From Kiritimatiellales bacterium (lineage in GTDB: Bacteria > Verrucomicrobiota > Kiritimatiellia > Kiritimatiellales > Tichowtungiaceae), in contig JBBADV010000016.1 in NCBI GenBank assembly GCA_041656295.1, forward strand, positions 1 through 56,518: DNA of 56,518 nt, written 5' to 3'. The notes under the pieces are model-generated. The model did no database searches, was not told the DNA's origin, and saw only the letters and a program-made list of their open reading frames with translations. The position numbers and the translations under genes were made by a program. Numbering within the stretch: position 1 is the first letter of the stretch; every line of letters begins with the position of its first letter. Positions 40,494 to 50,421 of this stretch are shown piece by piece.

Positions 40494-40994
40494 ATGAGCA
40501 ACACACACGACGATGGAATGACGCGTCCGCTCTGGGCGCCGTGGCGCATCGACTATATTCGCGGCGCAAAAACCGGCGGCTGTTTTCTCTGCCGCTATTT
40601 TTCCGAAACAAACGACCGTGAAAATTTAGTTCTATATCGCGGAAAATTCTGCGCTGTAGTCATGAACCGCTTCCCATACAGTAGCGGCCACCTGCTCGTT
40701 ACCCCGTTGCGGCACACCGCCACGCCGGAAGATTTTTCCGGCAATGAGGCGGCGGAAATGCATCAGCTCATCGTAAAATCATTGCAGGTGCTGCGTGAAA
40801 CAATGGCTCCGGAAGGATTCAACATCGGATTCAATCTCGGACAGGCCGCCGGCGCCGGACTGCGCGATCATGTGCATCAGCACATCGTCCCGCGCTGGAA
40901 CGGCGATACAAATTTTATTCCTGTGCTCGGCGGTCCGCGCGTCATTCCCGAAGCCCTGCTCGCAACTTACGATCTGCTCGCCGGAAAATTTTAA
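40494..40994 (+). CDS. HIT-family nucleotide hydrolase/phosphorylase
   Basis: A 166-aa protein with N-terminal MTRPLWAPWRIDYI and a zinc-binding CFLC, as in the Ap4A phosphorylase-like HIT branch. The histidine triad is intact in DHVHQHIVPRW, and FNIGFNLGQAAGAG precedes it. It hydrolyses or phosphorolyses dinucleotide polyphosphates or adenylated compounds. An IS630 remnant begins about 50 bases downstream. Confidence 0.92.
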   Translation: MSNTHDDGMTRPLWAPWRIDYIRGAKTGGCFLCRYFSETNDRENLVLYRGKFCAVVMNRFPYSSGHLLVTPLRHTATPEDFSGNEAAEMHQLIVKSLQVLRETMAPEGFNIGFNLGQAAGAGLRDHVHQHIVPRWNGDTNFIPVLGGPRVIPEALLATYDLLAGKF

Positions 40995-41040
40995 CAGCGA
41001 AATATAGTATTTTAAAATAACATTGTCAGACTCTTGATCT

Positions 41041-41957
41041 TTGTGGCATCGCGCGCTCATCAAAGCCTATACGATGGATTTGCGGGAACGGATCGCGGCC
41101 TTTGTCAAAAACGGCGGATCGAAAGTTGAGGCAGCTAAACGGTTTCATGTCGGGCGGCGCACCGTCTATCGGTACCTCCAATGCCGCCGGAACGCTCGAG
41201 CCCAGGCAGAACTGGGGACATTGGCGTACGCTTGATCCGGACGCGCTCCGGCATGAGGTGGAAAAGGATCCCGACGCCACGCTCGAGGAGTCCGGAGAAC
41301 GCCTTGGGGTCCATTTCACGACCGTCTGGCACGGACTGAAAAGGCAGAACCTCACATTAAAAATCGGGCGCTACCTCGAACGGGATGAGGTGCAACGCTG
41401 ACTGTTCCAGCGGGAACTCGACCGTCTGAGAGACCGTCCGGTGTACTTTCTCGACGAAAGCGGCATGGACCACTGCCTGTACCGGCCCTGCGCCCGTTCA
41501 CCGCAGGGCCAGCCGGTCTATACGGATGTTGCTAGAGGGCAGCGTGGACGAACCAGTATCATCTCCGCATCCCGCAACGGACGCCTGGTGAGTCCGATGA
41601 CCTTTGAAAGACATTATAACAGTGCCGTAGTGGATGCCTGCTTTTCAGATGTCCTGTTGCCTTCCATTCCCCCAGGCAGTGCCATCGTTCTGGACAATGC
41701 AAGCTTCTATGCAGGCTCTCCACACAGGCGCTCGTGGAAGCCGGTGGTTGTACGTTGATGTTCCTGCCTCCATACCTCCTCCCGACTTAAATCCGTTCGA
41801 GCATCTCTGGGCCTCAAGATATCAATCTGTAAAGGGCTCAAAGACACGGAGGACAAGGTTAACTACATTACAGAAATGTGTCTGTGTTATTGCTAAAGAT
41901 TATATCATTGGAAAATTTTATCATTTTGGTACACAACTTATTCCGCAACCGAAGTAA
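41041..41957 (+). pseudogene. Decayed IS630-family transposase
   Basis: Pieces of one IS630 transposase are spread over three frames: an N-terminal helix-turn-helix (DLRERIAAFVKNGGSKVEAA, frame of 41041), then LEESGERLGVHFTTVWHGL, FLDESGMDHCL and IVLDNASFYAG (frame of 41102), VEAGGCTLMFLPPYL, and finally PDLNPFEHLW in a third frame. The lesions are a frameshift near 41200, an in-frame TGA at 41399-41401, and two shifts near 41710-41790. The DDE residues are all traceable but no intact protein can be made. Terminal repeats could not be defined. Confidence 0.88.
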
Positions 41958-41978
41958 AAACGGTTGTCATACCTTAAC

Positions 41979-42110
41979 TCATAAAGATTTCAATACTTCG
42001 GCATATTCCAACAAACCGGCGGGATCGTTCATTTCATCCGTATCGTTTTTCAAATCGTAAAGTCTGGCCGAGTAGTGCCCTTGTATAAAAATTGCAAACA
42101 TCGTACTCAT
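41979..42110 (-). pseudogene. Sulfatase C-terminal remnant
   Basis: A 43-aa ORF starts five bases after the GH65 stop (AGGA then ATG). Its HYSARLYDLKNDTDEMND and EYAEVLKSL match the ending of type I sulfatases (YDLENDPxExxNLA style), while the first ten residues do not. The rest of the sulfatase is missing. It lies between the GH65 gene and the IS630 remnant, so an IS-linked deletion is plausible. The short ORF could still be translated. Confidence 0.65.
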
Positions 42111-42114
42111 TCCT

Positions 42115-44154
42115 TTATTTTGGCGTTATCGAAGTTTCATTGTGCGAAACAAAAATGCGGTGGCGTTGACCGTGCCACTCAACAGAAAATTCAATACTCT
42201 TCCAGTGCGACGGCAGCGACGGTTTCAGTGTAATTCCGCTTTCGTCCGCATTCAGTCCTGCAAAGCCGAACACTGCACTCATCCATGCGCCGCCGTTTGC
42301 CGCCGGATGTGTTCCGCCAATATACTGCGGACCGATGTACCGTTTCGACTGTCCCGTCAAATCCACCGTCGCCGTTTTCATGAAATAGTTATACGCCCAG
42401 TCCGGTCTGCCGATTTCTGCCGCGACCATTGCGTACATGCACGCACTCAGACTTGATCCGTGCTCTGTGCGCGGCTCATAATATTCCCAGTTCGCCTGTT
42501 TGATTCCTGGTGAATATTCGTTACGGAATAGATAGAGCATCTGAATTACGTCAGCCTGTTTCAAAATCTGTGTGGCAACGGCAGGGCCGTTACCGCCACC
42601 GAGATATTCTGTCGGGTCAAGCATGCGCGCTTTCACCTCGCTGAGCGTTATGTCTTCTAATTTTTTATAGTTATCAAACTGAGGAATAATTCCGGCGGCA
42701 TCCGGCGCCGGAATATAAAGTTTTTCAGCAAAGTCACGCCAGTTATCAAGCTCTGCTGAAAATTCTATTTTCTCATCCAGCGCCGCGAAAAATTCCGGTG
42801 CGCGTTCTTCTAGCATCTCCAGCATGGCAAGAGTCGATTCCATCGTGTGTTTCGCCATCCGGTTGGTGAACGCGTTATTGTTCACACGCTCGTGATATTC
42901 ATCCGGACCGACGACATCAAGCAGCTCATAACGCGATTTATCTTTTTTATAATATGCATATGAAAAGAAGAAACGCGCACATTCAATCATCAACTCCGCC
43001 GCACCGGCGGTGAAAATTGAAAAATCGCCGGTTTGTTTAAAATACTGATCCACCGCGTAAACCATATCGGCGCTGACGTGAATCTGTTTGTCACGAAAAT
43101 AGGTACGCATCGGACGGCCAGTAAAAACGTCGGTGACGTTAAAATATGAGCATGCATCGTCGCCGGTTTCCTGACTTTCCCATGCGAAAAATGCGCCACG
43201 AAATCCAAGCTCTGCTGCTTTACGGCGCGCGCCGTCAAGTGTATGACAACGGTATAAAATCAGATTACGTGCCACTGCCGGATCGATCAGCGAAAATACC
43301 GGTGTCATGAACATTTCCGTGTCCCAAAAAACCGCGCCTTTGTATACTTGTCCAGAGAGACCGCGCGCCGGAATTGAAAGACGGTCTGAATGGCGCGGCG
43401 CGACAAGTAACAGTTGATACAAACTGTACCGCAGTGCGAATTGCGCTTCGTCATCACCGGAAATTTTAACATCACAGCGCTTCCACAGTGTTTCCCATTG
43501 CGCGGCATGTGCAGCTTTCAGCCGCTCATAGCCCGCCTCTTTTGCTCGACGGCTGTTCGCGCGTGCTGTTTCCAGCGGGTTGTCGCAATCCAGTGAAGTA
43601 TAAATCGAAATATATTTATTAAACGCGTTCTTTCCGATCCACTCTGTTTCAGTGCAGACTGCAATCAGAACCCCCTGCTCGCCGGTTTTCACCAGAACAT
43701 GATTTTCAGATTGCTCAACGCACTGAAAATGCGGACCGTTGATATCCCATACATCTGAGTTGATCGATGTTTTGACCGGCATCGTGGATCTATATCTCAA
43801 GCAAATCAGATGGATATCATCCATTGAGACAAACCGCTCTGCTTCCACGTTACCGTTTTCATATTCGGTCTTGCGCGACAGGATGCCATGGCGAATATTA
43901 AGCGACTGTTCGTGCGCAAGAATATTTCCGGCGTTTCCCACCGTTGTAAACAACCCGTTCGGCGCATTCACCGGTTCACGCCATTTCCCGGGAACCTGAT
44001 CATATACGCCGTTTAGAATGCACGCGGTCAGTTCTTCTTTCGTGTGTTCTTCCAGTGTGCCGCGATAACCCATATAGCCGTTGCCGAGCATGAAACGGCT
44101 GCCGTTCAGCCTAATCTCTTCCAGAGAATATCCTTCTGTTTTATAAACCCACAT
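42115..44154 (-). CDS. Glycoside hydrolase family 65 phosphorylase
   Basis: A 679-aa inverting disaccharide phosphorylase (start MWVYKTEGYS at 44154, GAGG upstream). GNGYMGYRGTLEE is the N-terminal GH65 block. FWDTEMFMTPVF and the catalytic VVGPDEYHERVNNNAFTN (general acid Glu) are conserved. The family splits trehalose, maltose, kojibiose or nigerose with phosphate to beta-glucose-1-phosphate; the exact substrate cannot be read here. The neighbouring pgmB converts that product, and the upstream GH87-like enzyme makes nigerose a good candidate. Confidence 0.92.
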   Translation of the reverse strand: MWVYKTEGYSLEEIRLNGSRFMLGNGYMGYRGTLEEHTKEELTACILNGVYDQVPGKWREPVNAPNGLFTTVGNAGNILAHEQSLNIRHGILSRKTEYENGNVEAERFVSMDDIHLICLRYRSTMPVKTSINSDVWDINGPHFQCVEQSENHVLVKTGEQGVLIAVCTETEWIGKNAFNKYISIYTSLDCDNPLETARANSRRAKEAGYERLKAAHAAQWETLWKRCDVKISGDDEAQFALRYSLYQLLLVAPRHSDRLSIPARGLSGQVYKGAVFWDTEMFMTPVFSLIDPAVARNLILYRCHTLDGARRKAAELGFRGAFFAWESQETGDDACSYFNVTDVFTGRPMRTYFRDKQIHVSADMVYAVDQYFKQTGDFSIFTAGAAELMIECARFFFSYAYYKKDKSRYELLDVVGPDEYHERVNNNAFTNRMAKHTMESTLAMLEMLEERAPEFFAALDEKIEFSAELDNWRDFAEKLYIPAPDAAGIIPQFDNYKKLEDITLSEVKARMLDPTEYLGGGNGPAVATQILKQADVIQMLYLFRNEYSPGIKQANWEYYEPRTEHGSSLSACMYAMVAAEIGRPDWAYNYFMKTATVDLTGQSKRYIGPQYIGGTHPAANGGAWMSAVFGFAGLNADESGITLKPSLPSHWKSIEFSVEWHGQRHRIFVSHNETSITPK

Positions 44155-44161
44155 TATATCC

Positions 44162-44815
44162 TCAGTTAAAAAATTCATACACATCCGCCAGGGAAAAACA
44201 TGTCATGTCACGGTAAACCACGTCCGCATTTGTCAGAATTTTTTCATCGCCGATCCCCATTGTGCGCATTCCCGCTGTTTGCGCCGCTTCAATTCCGGCA
44301 AACGCATCTTCAATTACTAAACACTCTTCTGGCGCCAGTCCGAAGCGGGTCTGTGCCAATATAAAAATTTCAGGGTCGGGCTTCGGCTTTGTCACGTCCG
44401 CTCCGCCGAACACCGCATCGAAATAATCATTCAACTCAAGCAGATCGATTATCATTCCGGCGCTTTTACTGGCGGAACAAACTGCACATCGAATCCCGGC
44501 GGCGTTCAGCTCATTTAAAAAATCCAGTACACCCGGCAGAATTTCCGACGGAGTCAGCTGTTTTACCATCGCGACATAACGGCTGTTTTTTTCATCCGCA
44601 AACGCTTCTTTTTTGATACCGGAATATTTTTTCTCCGCGCGCTCCAGAATAATTTCCAGCGACGCCATCCGGCTGACGCCTTTCAGCCGTTCATTGATGT
44701 CTTCGTCAAAATAGATTCCAAGTTTATCTGCCAGCTCTTTCCACGCGATATAATGATATTTTGCCGTGTTAACAATTACGCCATCCAAATCAAACAAAAC
44801 GGCCTTAAGACTCAC
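44162..44815 (-). CDS. pgmB: Beta-phosphoglucomutase
   Basis: A 217-aa HAD phosphatase-fold mutase. FDLDGVIVNTAKYHYIAWKEL carries the nucleophile and acid Asp (DxD) and the cap start. KGVSRMASLEIIL is the substrate-binding region typical of PgmB, followed by CSASKSA and KPKPDPEIFILA plus VIEDAFAGIEAA. It converts beta-glucose-1-phosphate to glucose-6-phosphate. It starts at GTG one base after the GH38 stop and ends seven bases before GH65. Confidence 0.94.
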   Translation of the reverse strand: MSLKAVLFDLDGVIVNTAKYHYIAWKELADKLGIYFDEDINERLKGVSRMASLEIILERAEKKYSGIKKEAFADEKNSRYVAMVKQLTPSEILPGVLDFLNELNAAGIRCAVCSASKSAGMIIDLLELNDYFDAVFGGADVTKPKPDPEIFILAQTRFGLAPEECLVIEDAFAGIEAAQTAGMRTMGIGDEKILTNADVVYRDMTCFSLADVYEFFN

Positions 44816-44816
44816 G

Positions 44817-47800
44817 CTACACCTGTGTCAGTTGTATAGTTTTAATTTCAAAAGGACGGAATGGCAGATTCAGCACGCTGTCCTCCGGAAAATTTCCAAG
44901 ACATTTTATCGGTTCTTCAAGCAGATTGACTTCCGCCGCATTAACCGCACACCGGAATTTCATCTCCGCCGTACCGGAATTTCCTTTGCATTCGTAGAGC
45001 CGCAAAATCAGGTCGTCAGAATCTTCGGCTTTTTTGATGGTCTCGAGGCGAATACTATTACCATCAATGGCGAACGGAAATTTAAAATCGTGTTTTCCGG
45101 CGAGTATCCAGCGCGGCTGATTGAAGATTGCGCCCTGCTCCGCGACATCACTTTCTGCCAGATTTCCGGCGTGCGGCACGATGGCGTAACGGAAACAGTG
45201 TTCGCCGCGGTCGGCATCGGGATCCGGAAAAGCCGGCGCGCGCAGCAGCGACATGGAGATGACGCTGCCTTTTATTTTGTGTCCGTATTTTCCGGCGTTG
45301 AGCAATGCGACGCCGGAATCTGCTTCTGAAAGATCGGTGTATTCGTGCGCCGCAACTTCAAACTGTGCCTGCTCTTCGGAGGTATTGTTTTCGGTGCTGC
45401 GATGCAGTACGCCGAACTGAATGTTAAATCCGGCGGTTTTATTTTTCACCGCCACCGGAACATTCACGCGGAGCAGCCGGTGTGTTTCGTTCCATTGCAC
45501 CTGATTTTCAACTTCAAGTGCTGCGCCGGTTTCCGGGAGTATGATGCGCTGCTGAATGATCGAGTTTCCGACCGCCAGTTTGAGATTTAAAATCTGTGCA
45601 ACGGCGCCGGTTTCCAGCGCGGCGGTTCCGGCGGCGTGCGCGGTGTCGATTAACGCATCCGGATAAAACGGGTCGATATCCCACGCATCCCACTTCACCG
45701 GATAATCGGCGTACAGCGCGAGTTCATTGGCGGCTTCGTTTTCGATGAATATTTTTCCGGTGCGCCTATCCTGCGCAAAAAGCACTGCACCGTTTTCGTT
45801 GAGCTGATAAAGGGCGTGCTCGTTTTCGAGCGTCAGCGGAAAATCAGCGGCAGTGAGTTCGCGCGTTTGAATTTCCGGCGCCGGAGTTTCCGCCGGAGTT
45901 AAAACGGTGCTCGCAAGTCCGGGCTGTTCGAGTTGAATCCAAAGTTCATTTCCGACGGTTTGCGCCGGCAGAATTTTTCCGGCGGTTTCAACCGGCGATG
46001 CGGACGGCAGACGAACAATATCGCTGCGCCGGAAATTGAGTGAATTCACAACGGTAAATCCGGCGCCGGAATTTTCCGGCGCGGCGCTCTGCCACAGTTC
46101 ATCCAGTTCGCGGTTGATTTCGGCATAGTCATTGAGCGTGTCTTCAGCAACGCCGGCGATGCTGCTGCCGGGCAGTACATCATGAAACTGATTCGACAGA
46201 AATTTTTTCCACAGCGCTTCGAGTTTTTCCTGCGGATAAATTTCCGGTGCGAAGAGAGCAAACAGAATTTCGGTGTCACGCAAACGGTGTTCAGTCTGCC
46301 GGTTGCCTGCTTTAATTTTTGCCTGCGACGTCAGTGTTCCGCGATGCAGTTCAAGATAAAGCTCGCCGTTCCATTCCGGCAGCCGGTTTGAATACCGGTC
46401 CAGCTTTTCAAAAAATCCGGCGGCGGTTCCGAAGCGCACGCGCGGCGCGGCTGCGAGATTTTTCATCAACAGTCCGTCTTCAATAAACTCTTCGGTCGGT
46501 CCGCCGCCGCCGTCGCCAATGCCGAACGCCGCCAGCGCCAGCGGCGCGGTTTCCTTTTCCTGACAGTTGTCGCGTCCGAATGAAAGCCGCGACGGAATCA
46601 GTTGTTCATTATAGTTTCCGGTGGGCGGCAGATGCGTGAGCACTTCCGAACCGTCGATGCCTTTCCAGCGAAAGCTCGTGAACGGAAATTGATTGTAGCG
46701 GTTCCATGAAATTTTAATCGTCATGAAATACGACACGCGTGCCGATTGCAGCAGCTGCGGCAGACACGCGGAATAGCCGAATACGTCCGGCAGCCAGAGG
46801 TGATTCACATCGACGCCGAATTTCTGCATGAAGTACCGTTTGCCGTAGAGCAGTTGGCGCGCGAGCGCTTCGCCGCCGGAAATATTGCAATCCGCTTCCA
46901 CCCACATTACGCCGAGGCATTCCCAGCGTCCGGCGGCAACCTGTTCTTTAATCTGTTCAAAGAGCGCCGGATAATATTTTTCCGTCCAGTCATAATGAAA
47001 CGGAGCGCTCGCGCCGAAGATGTATTCCGGATATTTTTTAATGTTGGCGAGCTGGCGCGCAAAGGTGCGTCCGCATTTGCGAATGGATTCTTCCATGTGC
47101 CACAGCCACGCGGTGTCGATGTGCGCGTGTCCGATTGCCGTAAATTCCAGCTCATGATTTTCCGGCGCAGCGAAACAGGCCTGAATTAAATCTGTGCATT
47201 CGGCAAGTTTGCCGGAATCGTAAAGTCCAACTGCGTCGCAGAGTGTATGGCTGAGTTTTTTCCGGCGCTCATGATTTTCCGGCAATGACCGCGCCTGATC
47301 AATTAACAGCGCAACACGGCGCTCTAAGTCATAAAGTTCCGGACGGAGCGAAACCAGTCGCGCAAATTTTACAGATGAACAGGCATCGGCAATTTTTTCT
47401 TCTTCCGGAAACGGACCGGTGCCGGGCTGAATCGCCCCGCCGCTGTCGACCACCGGACGCTCTACACCAAACAGCGTCGCCGCCGTGGCTTCACCGAAAC
47501 ATAGAATGTTATCGCCGGGTTTTGCTTCCAGCGTAAACAGCTCGTGCCGGAAACGCGGCATGAAAATTGATCCGGCGGTTAAGGAGTACACCGGAACGCC
47601 GTCCGGATTAAACAGCAGCAGTTCGCCGTTCACATTCACCAGCAGTGCGACCGGATTTCCGGAATTCCAGTCCGCCGGAATTTTCGCCGCAATTTTAAAC
47701 CAGCCGAGTTCGCCGTTTGTTCCCCAGACCTGATTTTCCGGCACCGGACGAAACGGCAGTGCCGGAATTTTTTCAAACGGCAGAAACGGCTCTGCCGGCG

Positions 47801-47906
47801 CAAACTCCAAATCAATTTTAATCTGCTCCGCAAACTTAGCGCGTGCCAGCCGCGCTAACCATTCTTCCGCCCGTTCAATCCGGTGCGACTCCCATTCACT
47901 TTTCAT
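44817..47906 (-). CDS. GH38 alpha-mannosidase
   Basis: A 1029-aa enzyme (start at MKSEWESHRIERAEEW, 47906, overlapping the GH3 stop by 11 bases). The zinc-binding motif AIGHAHIDTAWLWHMEE begins near residue 262. WLPDVFGYSACLPQ carries the nucleophilic Asp. FLSNQFHDVLPGSSI is the third GH38 block. A long C-terminal beta-sandwich region follows, as in bacterial and lysosomal-like family members. It removes alpha-mannose residues. There is no signal peptide, so it probably acts on imported oligosaccharides in the cytoplasm. Confidence 0.94.
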   Translation of the reverse strand: MKSEWESHRIERAEEWLARLARAKFAEQIKIDLEFAPAEPFLPFEKIPALPFRPVPENQVWGTNGELGWFKIAAKIPADWNSGNPVALLVNVNGELLLFNPDGVPVYSLTAGSIFMPRFRHELFTLEAKPGDNILCFGEATAATLFGVERPVVDSGGAIQPGTGPFPEEEKIADACSSVKFARLVSLRPELYDLERRVALLIDQARSLPENHERRKKLSHTLCDAVGLYDSGKLAECTDLIQACFAAPENHELEFTAIGHAHIDTAWLWHMEESIRKCGRTFARQLANIKKYPEYIFGASAPFHYDWTEKYYPALFEQIKEQVAAGRWECLGVMWVEADCNISGGEALARQLLYGKRYFMQKFGVDVNHLWLPDVFGYSACLPQLLQSARVSYFMTIKISWNRYNQFPFTSFRWKGIDGSEVLTHLPPTGNYNEQLIPSRLSFGRDNCQEKETAPLALAAFGIGDGGGGPTEEFIEDGLLMKNLAAAPRVRFGTAAGFFEKLDRYSNRLPEWNGELYLELHRGTLTSQAKIKAGNRQTEHRLRDTEILFALFAPEIYPQEKLEALWKKFLSNQFHDVLPGSSIAGVAEDTLNDYAEINRELDELWQSAAPENSGAGFTVVNSLNFRRSDIVRLPSASPVETAGKILPAQTVGNELWIQLEQPGLASTVLTPAETPAPEIQTRELTAADFPLTLENEHALYQLNENGAVLFAQDRRTGKIFIENEAANELALYADYPVKWDAWDIDPFYPDALIDTAHAAGTAALETGAVAQILNLKLAVGNSIIQQRIILPETGAALEVENQVQWNETHRLLRVNVPVAVKNKTAGFNIQFGVLHRSTENNTSEEQAQFEVAAHEYTDLSEADSGVALLNAGKYGHKIKGSVISMSLLRAPAFPDPDADRGEHCFRYAIVPHAGNLAESDVAEQGAIFNQPRWILAGKHDFKFPFAIDGNSIRLETIKKAEDSDDLILRLYECKGNSGTAEMKFRCAVNAAEVNLLEEPIKCLGNFPEDSVLNLPFRPFEIKTIQLTQV

Positions 47907-50409
47907 CTGTAATGATTCCTGTGCCTGTATATTCAAACGATTGATGCAGTCTGAGATCGCGCGAAGATGAACCGGCATAAAGAACAAACGTTCCCGGCTC
48001 GACGCACCAGCATTTTTGACTGACGTTATAAAATGACATATCACGCAGTGAGAGCGTAATTGAAACGGTTTTTTCTTCGCCGGCAGCGAGATGCGCTTTC
48101 ACAAACCCTCTCAATTCTTTTTGCGGGCGCTTTACACTGCACTCCACATCCTGCAGATAAAATTGAACTGTTTCCGCGCCATCCATTGAACCGGAATTTT
48201 TTATTCTGCAGGATATTTCAGCAATCGAATCCGGCGCGGCGGATGGCTGTATGTGCAGATCGGAATAGGTGAATTCTGTATATGAAAGTCCTCTGCCGAA
48301 TTCAAACAGCGGTTTCACATCGAATGAATCAAAGTACCTGTAGCCGACAAATATTTCTTCTTTGTAGCGGCAGATACCCGCCTGATATTCGCCGATGGCA
48401 TGCGCCGGTGAATCGGCCAGTTTTTCCGGAAAGGTTATCGGCAGTTTGCCGGAAGGATTCACCGCGCCGAACAGAACTTCCGCCAATGCGGTGCCCCCTT
48501 CCATTCCGGCGTATGACGTCCACAAAACAGTGGCGGCGTGATTAATCCACGGCATTTCAACGGGAGCGCCGGACATGATGATAACGATGGTGTCCGGCTT
48601 TATTTTCAGCACCGCCTCCAGCAGTCCATCCTGCCCTTCCGGCAGGCGCATATCCGGGCGGTCTCTGGCTTCCGTGTCGTATTGATGATTCAGCCCGCCG
48701 ATAAAAATTACGGTGTCTGCTCGCTGCGCGGCATCAATTACAGATGCGTAGGCGGCATGAATATCCGGCACGGTTTCTTCCGGCGGAAGCCACCCGAATT
48801 CAATACGTGAACTGCCGCGTTTATAATAATATTCGATGAGGATTTCGTATGCTTCGCCGGATTTTAAAACAGCCGTCTTTTCAGAATAGCGGGCGACGGT
48901 GTTTGCTTCCGTTTTTAAAAGAACGGCGCCGTTTAAACTCACTGCGGCTTCGTTTGTGTTGTACACACCGAATTTATATTCGCCGGTTTCCGGGGCAGTT
49001 AATGTTCCGCGCCAGCGCACCGCATATCCTGAAAAAACATCGATTCCATCAGCCGGTGGATCCTGTTCCCAGGAGAAATTAATCTGATCGGTCACGCGTT
49101 CAAATACCGGCGTGCCGGACGGCTTTTCTGTCTGAAAAAACCCGGCGTGCCAGCCGCGTATCCCGGCGTGCTGATCTGCAATTGCAAGATATTCGGAATC
49201 CACCGGCAGAACCGGAATATCGCGCACCGGATATCCTTTGATGTATTCGACTTTTGCGCGCGAACCCATCAGCGTCCGGATACCTTCCAGCGGCGTGATT
49301 TCATATAATGCTTTGACCTCTGAGCTGCCGCCGCCGGCGGACATTTTACGGTCGGCATTGTCACCGACCACCAAAACGGATTTTACTTTATCAGGATTCA
49401 CCGGCAGACCGCCGGCGTCATTTTTCAGCAGTACAATGGATTCACGCGCAATGTTTTTCGCGATTGCCTGATGCTCTGCAGTATTGCGCGCGCCGGGTTT
49501 TCTGTTTTCTTTCATCATTCCGGAACGGAGCACGACATATAAAATCCGGCGGATTTTTTCATCCAGCAGTGATTCCGGATAATTGCCGGAAAGAACTCCT
49601 TCGCGGAACGGACGGGCGAGGTAATATTCGTCATATTCGACCGGCGTACCCATTTCGATATCCAGTCCGTTGAAAACGGCTTCATCGGTATTATGCGTTC
49701 CCGCCCAGTCTGAGACGACCAGCCCCGGAAATTTCCATTCGTCTTTTAATACCTGCTGCAGCAGATAATGGTTATGGCAGCAGTGCTGCCCGCGAAACCG
49801 GTTGTACGCGCCCATCACGGTTAATACGCCGGAAAAAACGGCGGCTTCAAAGCCAGGGAAATAGATTTCGCGCAGCGTCCGTTCGTCAACTTCAGCATTG
49901 GTTTCAAAGCGGTTCAACTCCTGATTATTGGCCGCGAAATGTTTCACGCACGCGGCAACATCCTGCTCCTGAATTGCGTGAATCAATCCGGGCGCCAGCG
50001 AGCGGATCAAATGCGGATCTTCGCTCATATATTCAAAATTGCGTCCGCACAGCGGAGTCCGGATAATATTAATTCCCGGCGCAAGGATGATGTCTTTTCC
50101 CCGCTCCCGCGCTTCCCTGCCGAGCACATATCCAAAATCTTTTGCACAGTCCGGATTCCAGGTTGATGCCAGTGCGGTGCCGGCGGGAAGATATGTTGCA
50201 TCATCGTCATCTCTTCCGGCGGAGCGCCAGCTGTCTTTGGCAATTTCCTGCCGGACGCCGTGCGGCCCGTCGGACATGACGATATCCGGGATTCCAAGCC
50301 GCGAAATTCCGGCGGATGAAAATTTTGTGTTGGCATGACACATACCGATTTTTTCATCCAGCGTCATCTGCCGGAGAAGCGTTTCAATTTTTTCAGCGAT
50401 CTCCATCAT
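47896..50409 (-). CDS. GH3 beta-glucosidase with inserted PA14 domain
   Basis: An 837-aa GH3 enzyme. The barrel has MSDGPHGVR, CVKHFAANNQE and the nucleophile in GLVVSDWAGTHN (about residue 230). A PA14 carbohydrate-binding domain (YAVRWRGTLTAPETGEYKFGVY) is inserted around 400-540, then the second GH3 domain and a fibronectin III-like C-terminus (LRGFVKAHLAAGEEKTV). It releases terminal beta-linked glucose or related sugars. No signal peptide seen. GGAGC precedes the ATG, 12 bases after the symporter stop. Confidence 0.94.
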   Translation of the reverse strand: MMEIAEKIETLLRQMTLDEKIGMCHANTKFSSAGISRLGIPDIVMSDGPHGVRQEIAKDSWRSAGRDDDDATYLPAGTALASTWNPDCAKDFGYVLGREARERGKDIILAPGINIIRTPLCGRNFEYMSEDPHLIRSLAPGLIHAIQEQDVAACVKHFAANNQELNRFETNAEVDERTLREIYFPGFEAAVFSGVLTVMGAYNRFRGQHCCHNHYLLQQVLKDEWKFPGLVVSDWAGTHNTDEAVFNGLDIEMGTPVEYDEYYLARPFREGVLSGNYPESLLDEKIRRILYVVLRSGMMKENRKPGARNTAEHQAIAKNIARESIVLLKNDAGGLPVNPDKVKSVLVVGDNADRKMSAGGGSSEVKALYEITPLEGIRTLMGSRAKVEYIKGYPVRDIPVLPVDSEYLAIADQHAGIRGWHAGFFQTEKPSGTPVFERVTDQINFSWEQDPPADGIDVFSGYAVRWRGTLTAPETGEYKFGVYNTNEAAVSLNGAVLLKTEANTVARYSEKTAVLKSGEAYEILIEYYYKRGSSRIEFGWLPPEETVPDIHAAYASVIDAAQRADTVIFIGGLNHQYDTEARDRPDMRLPEGQDGLLEAVLKIKPDTIVIIMSGAPVEMPWINHAATVLWTSYAGMEGGTALAEVLFGAVNPSGKLPITFPEKLADSPAHAIGEYQAGICRYKEEIFVGYRYFDSFDVKPLFEFGRGLSYTEFTYSDLHIQPSAAPDSIAEISCRIKNSGSMDGAETVQFYLQDVECSVKRPQKELRGFVKAHLAAGEEKTVSITLSLRDMSFYNVSQKCWCVEPGTFVLYAGSSSRDLRLHQSFEYTGTGIITDEK

Positions 50410-50421
50410 GCCATGCTCCGG

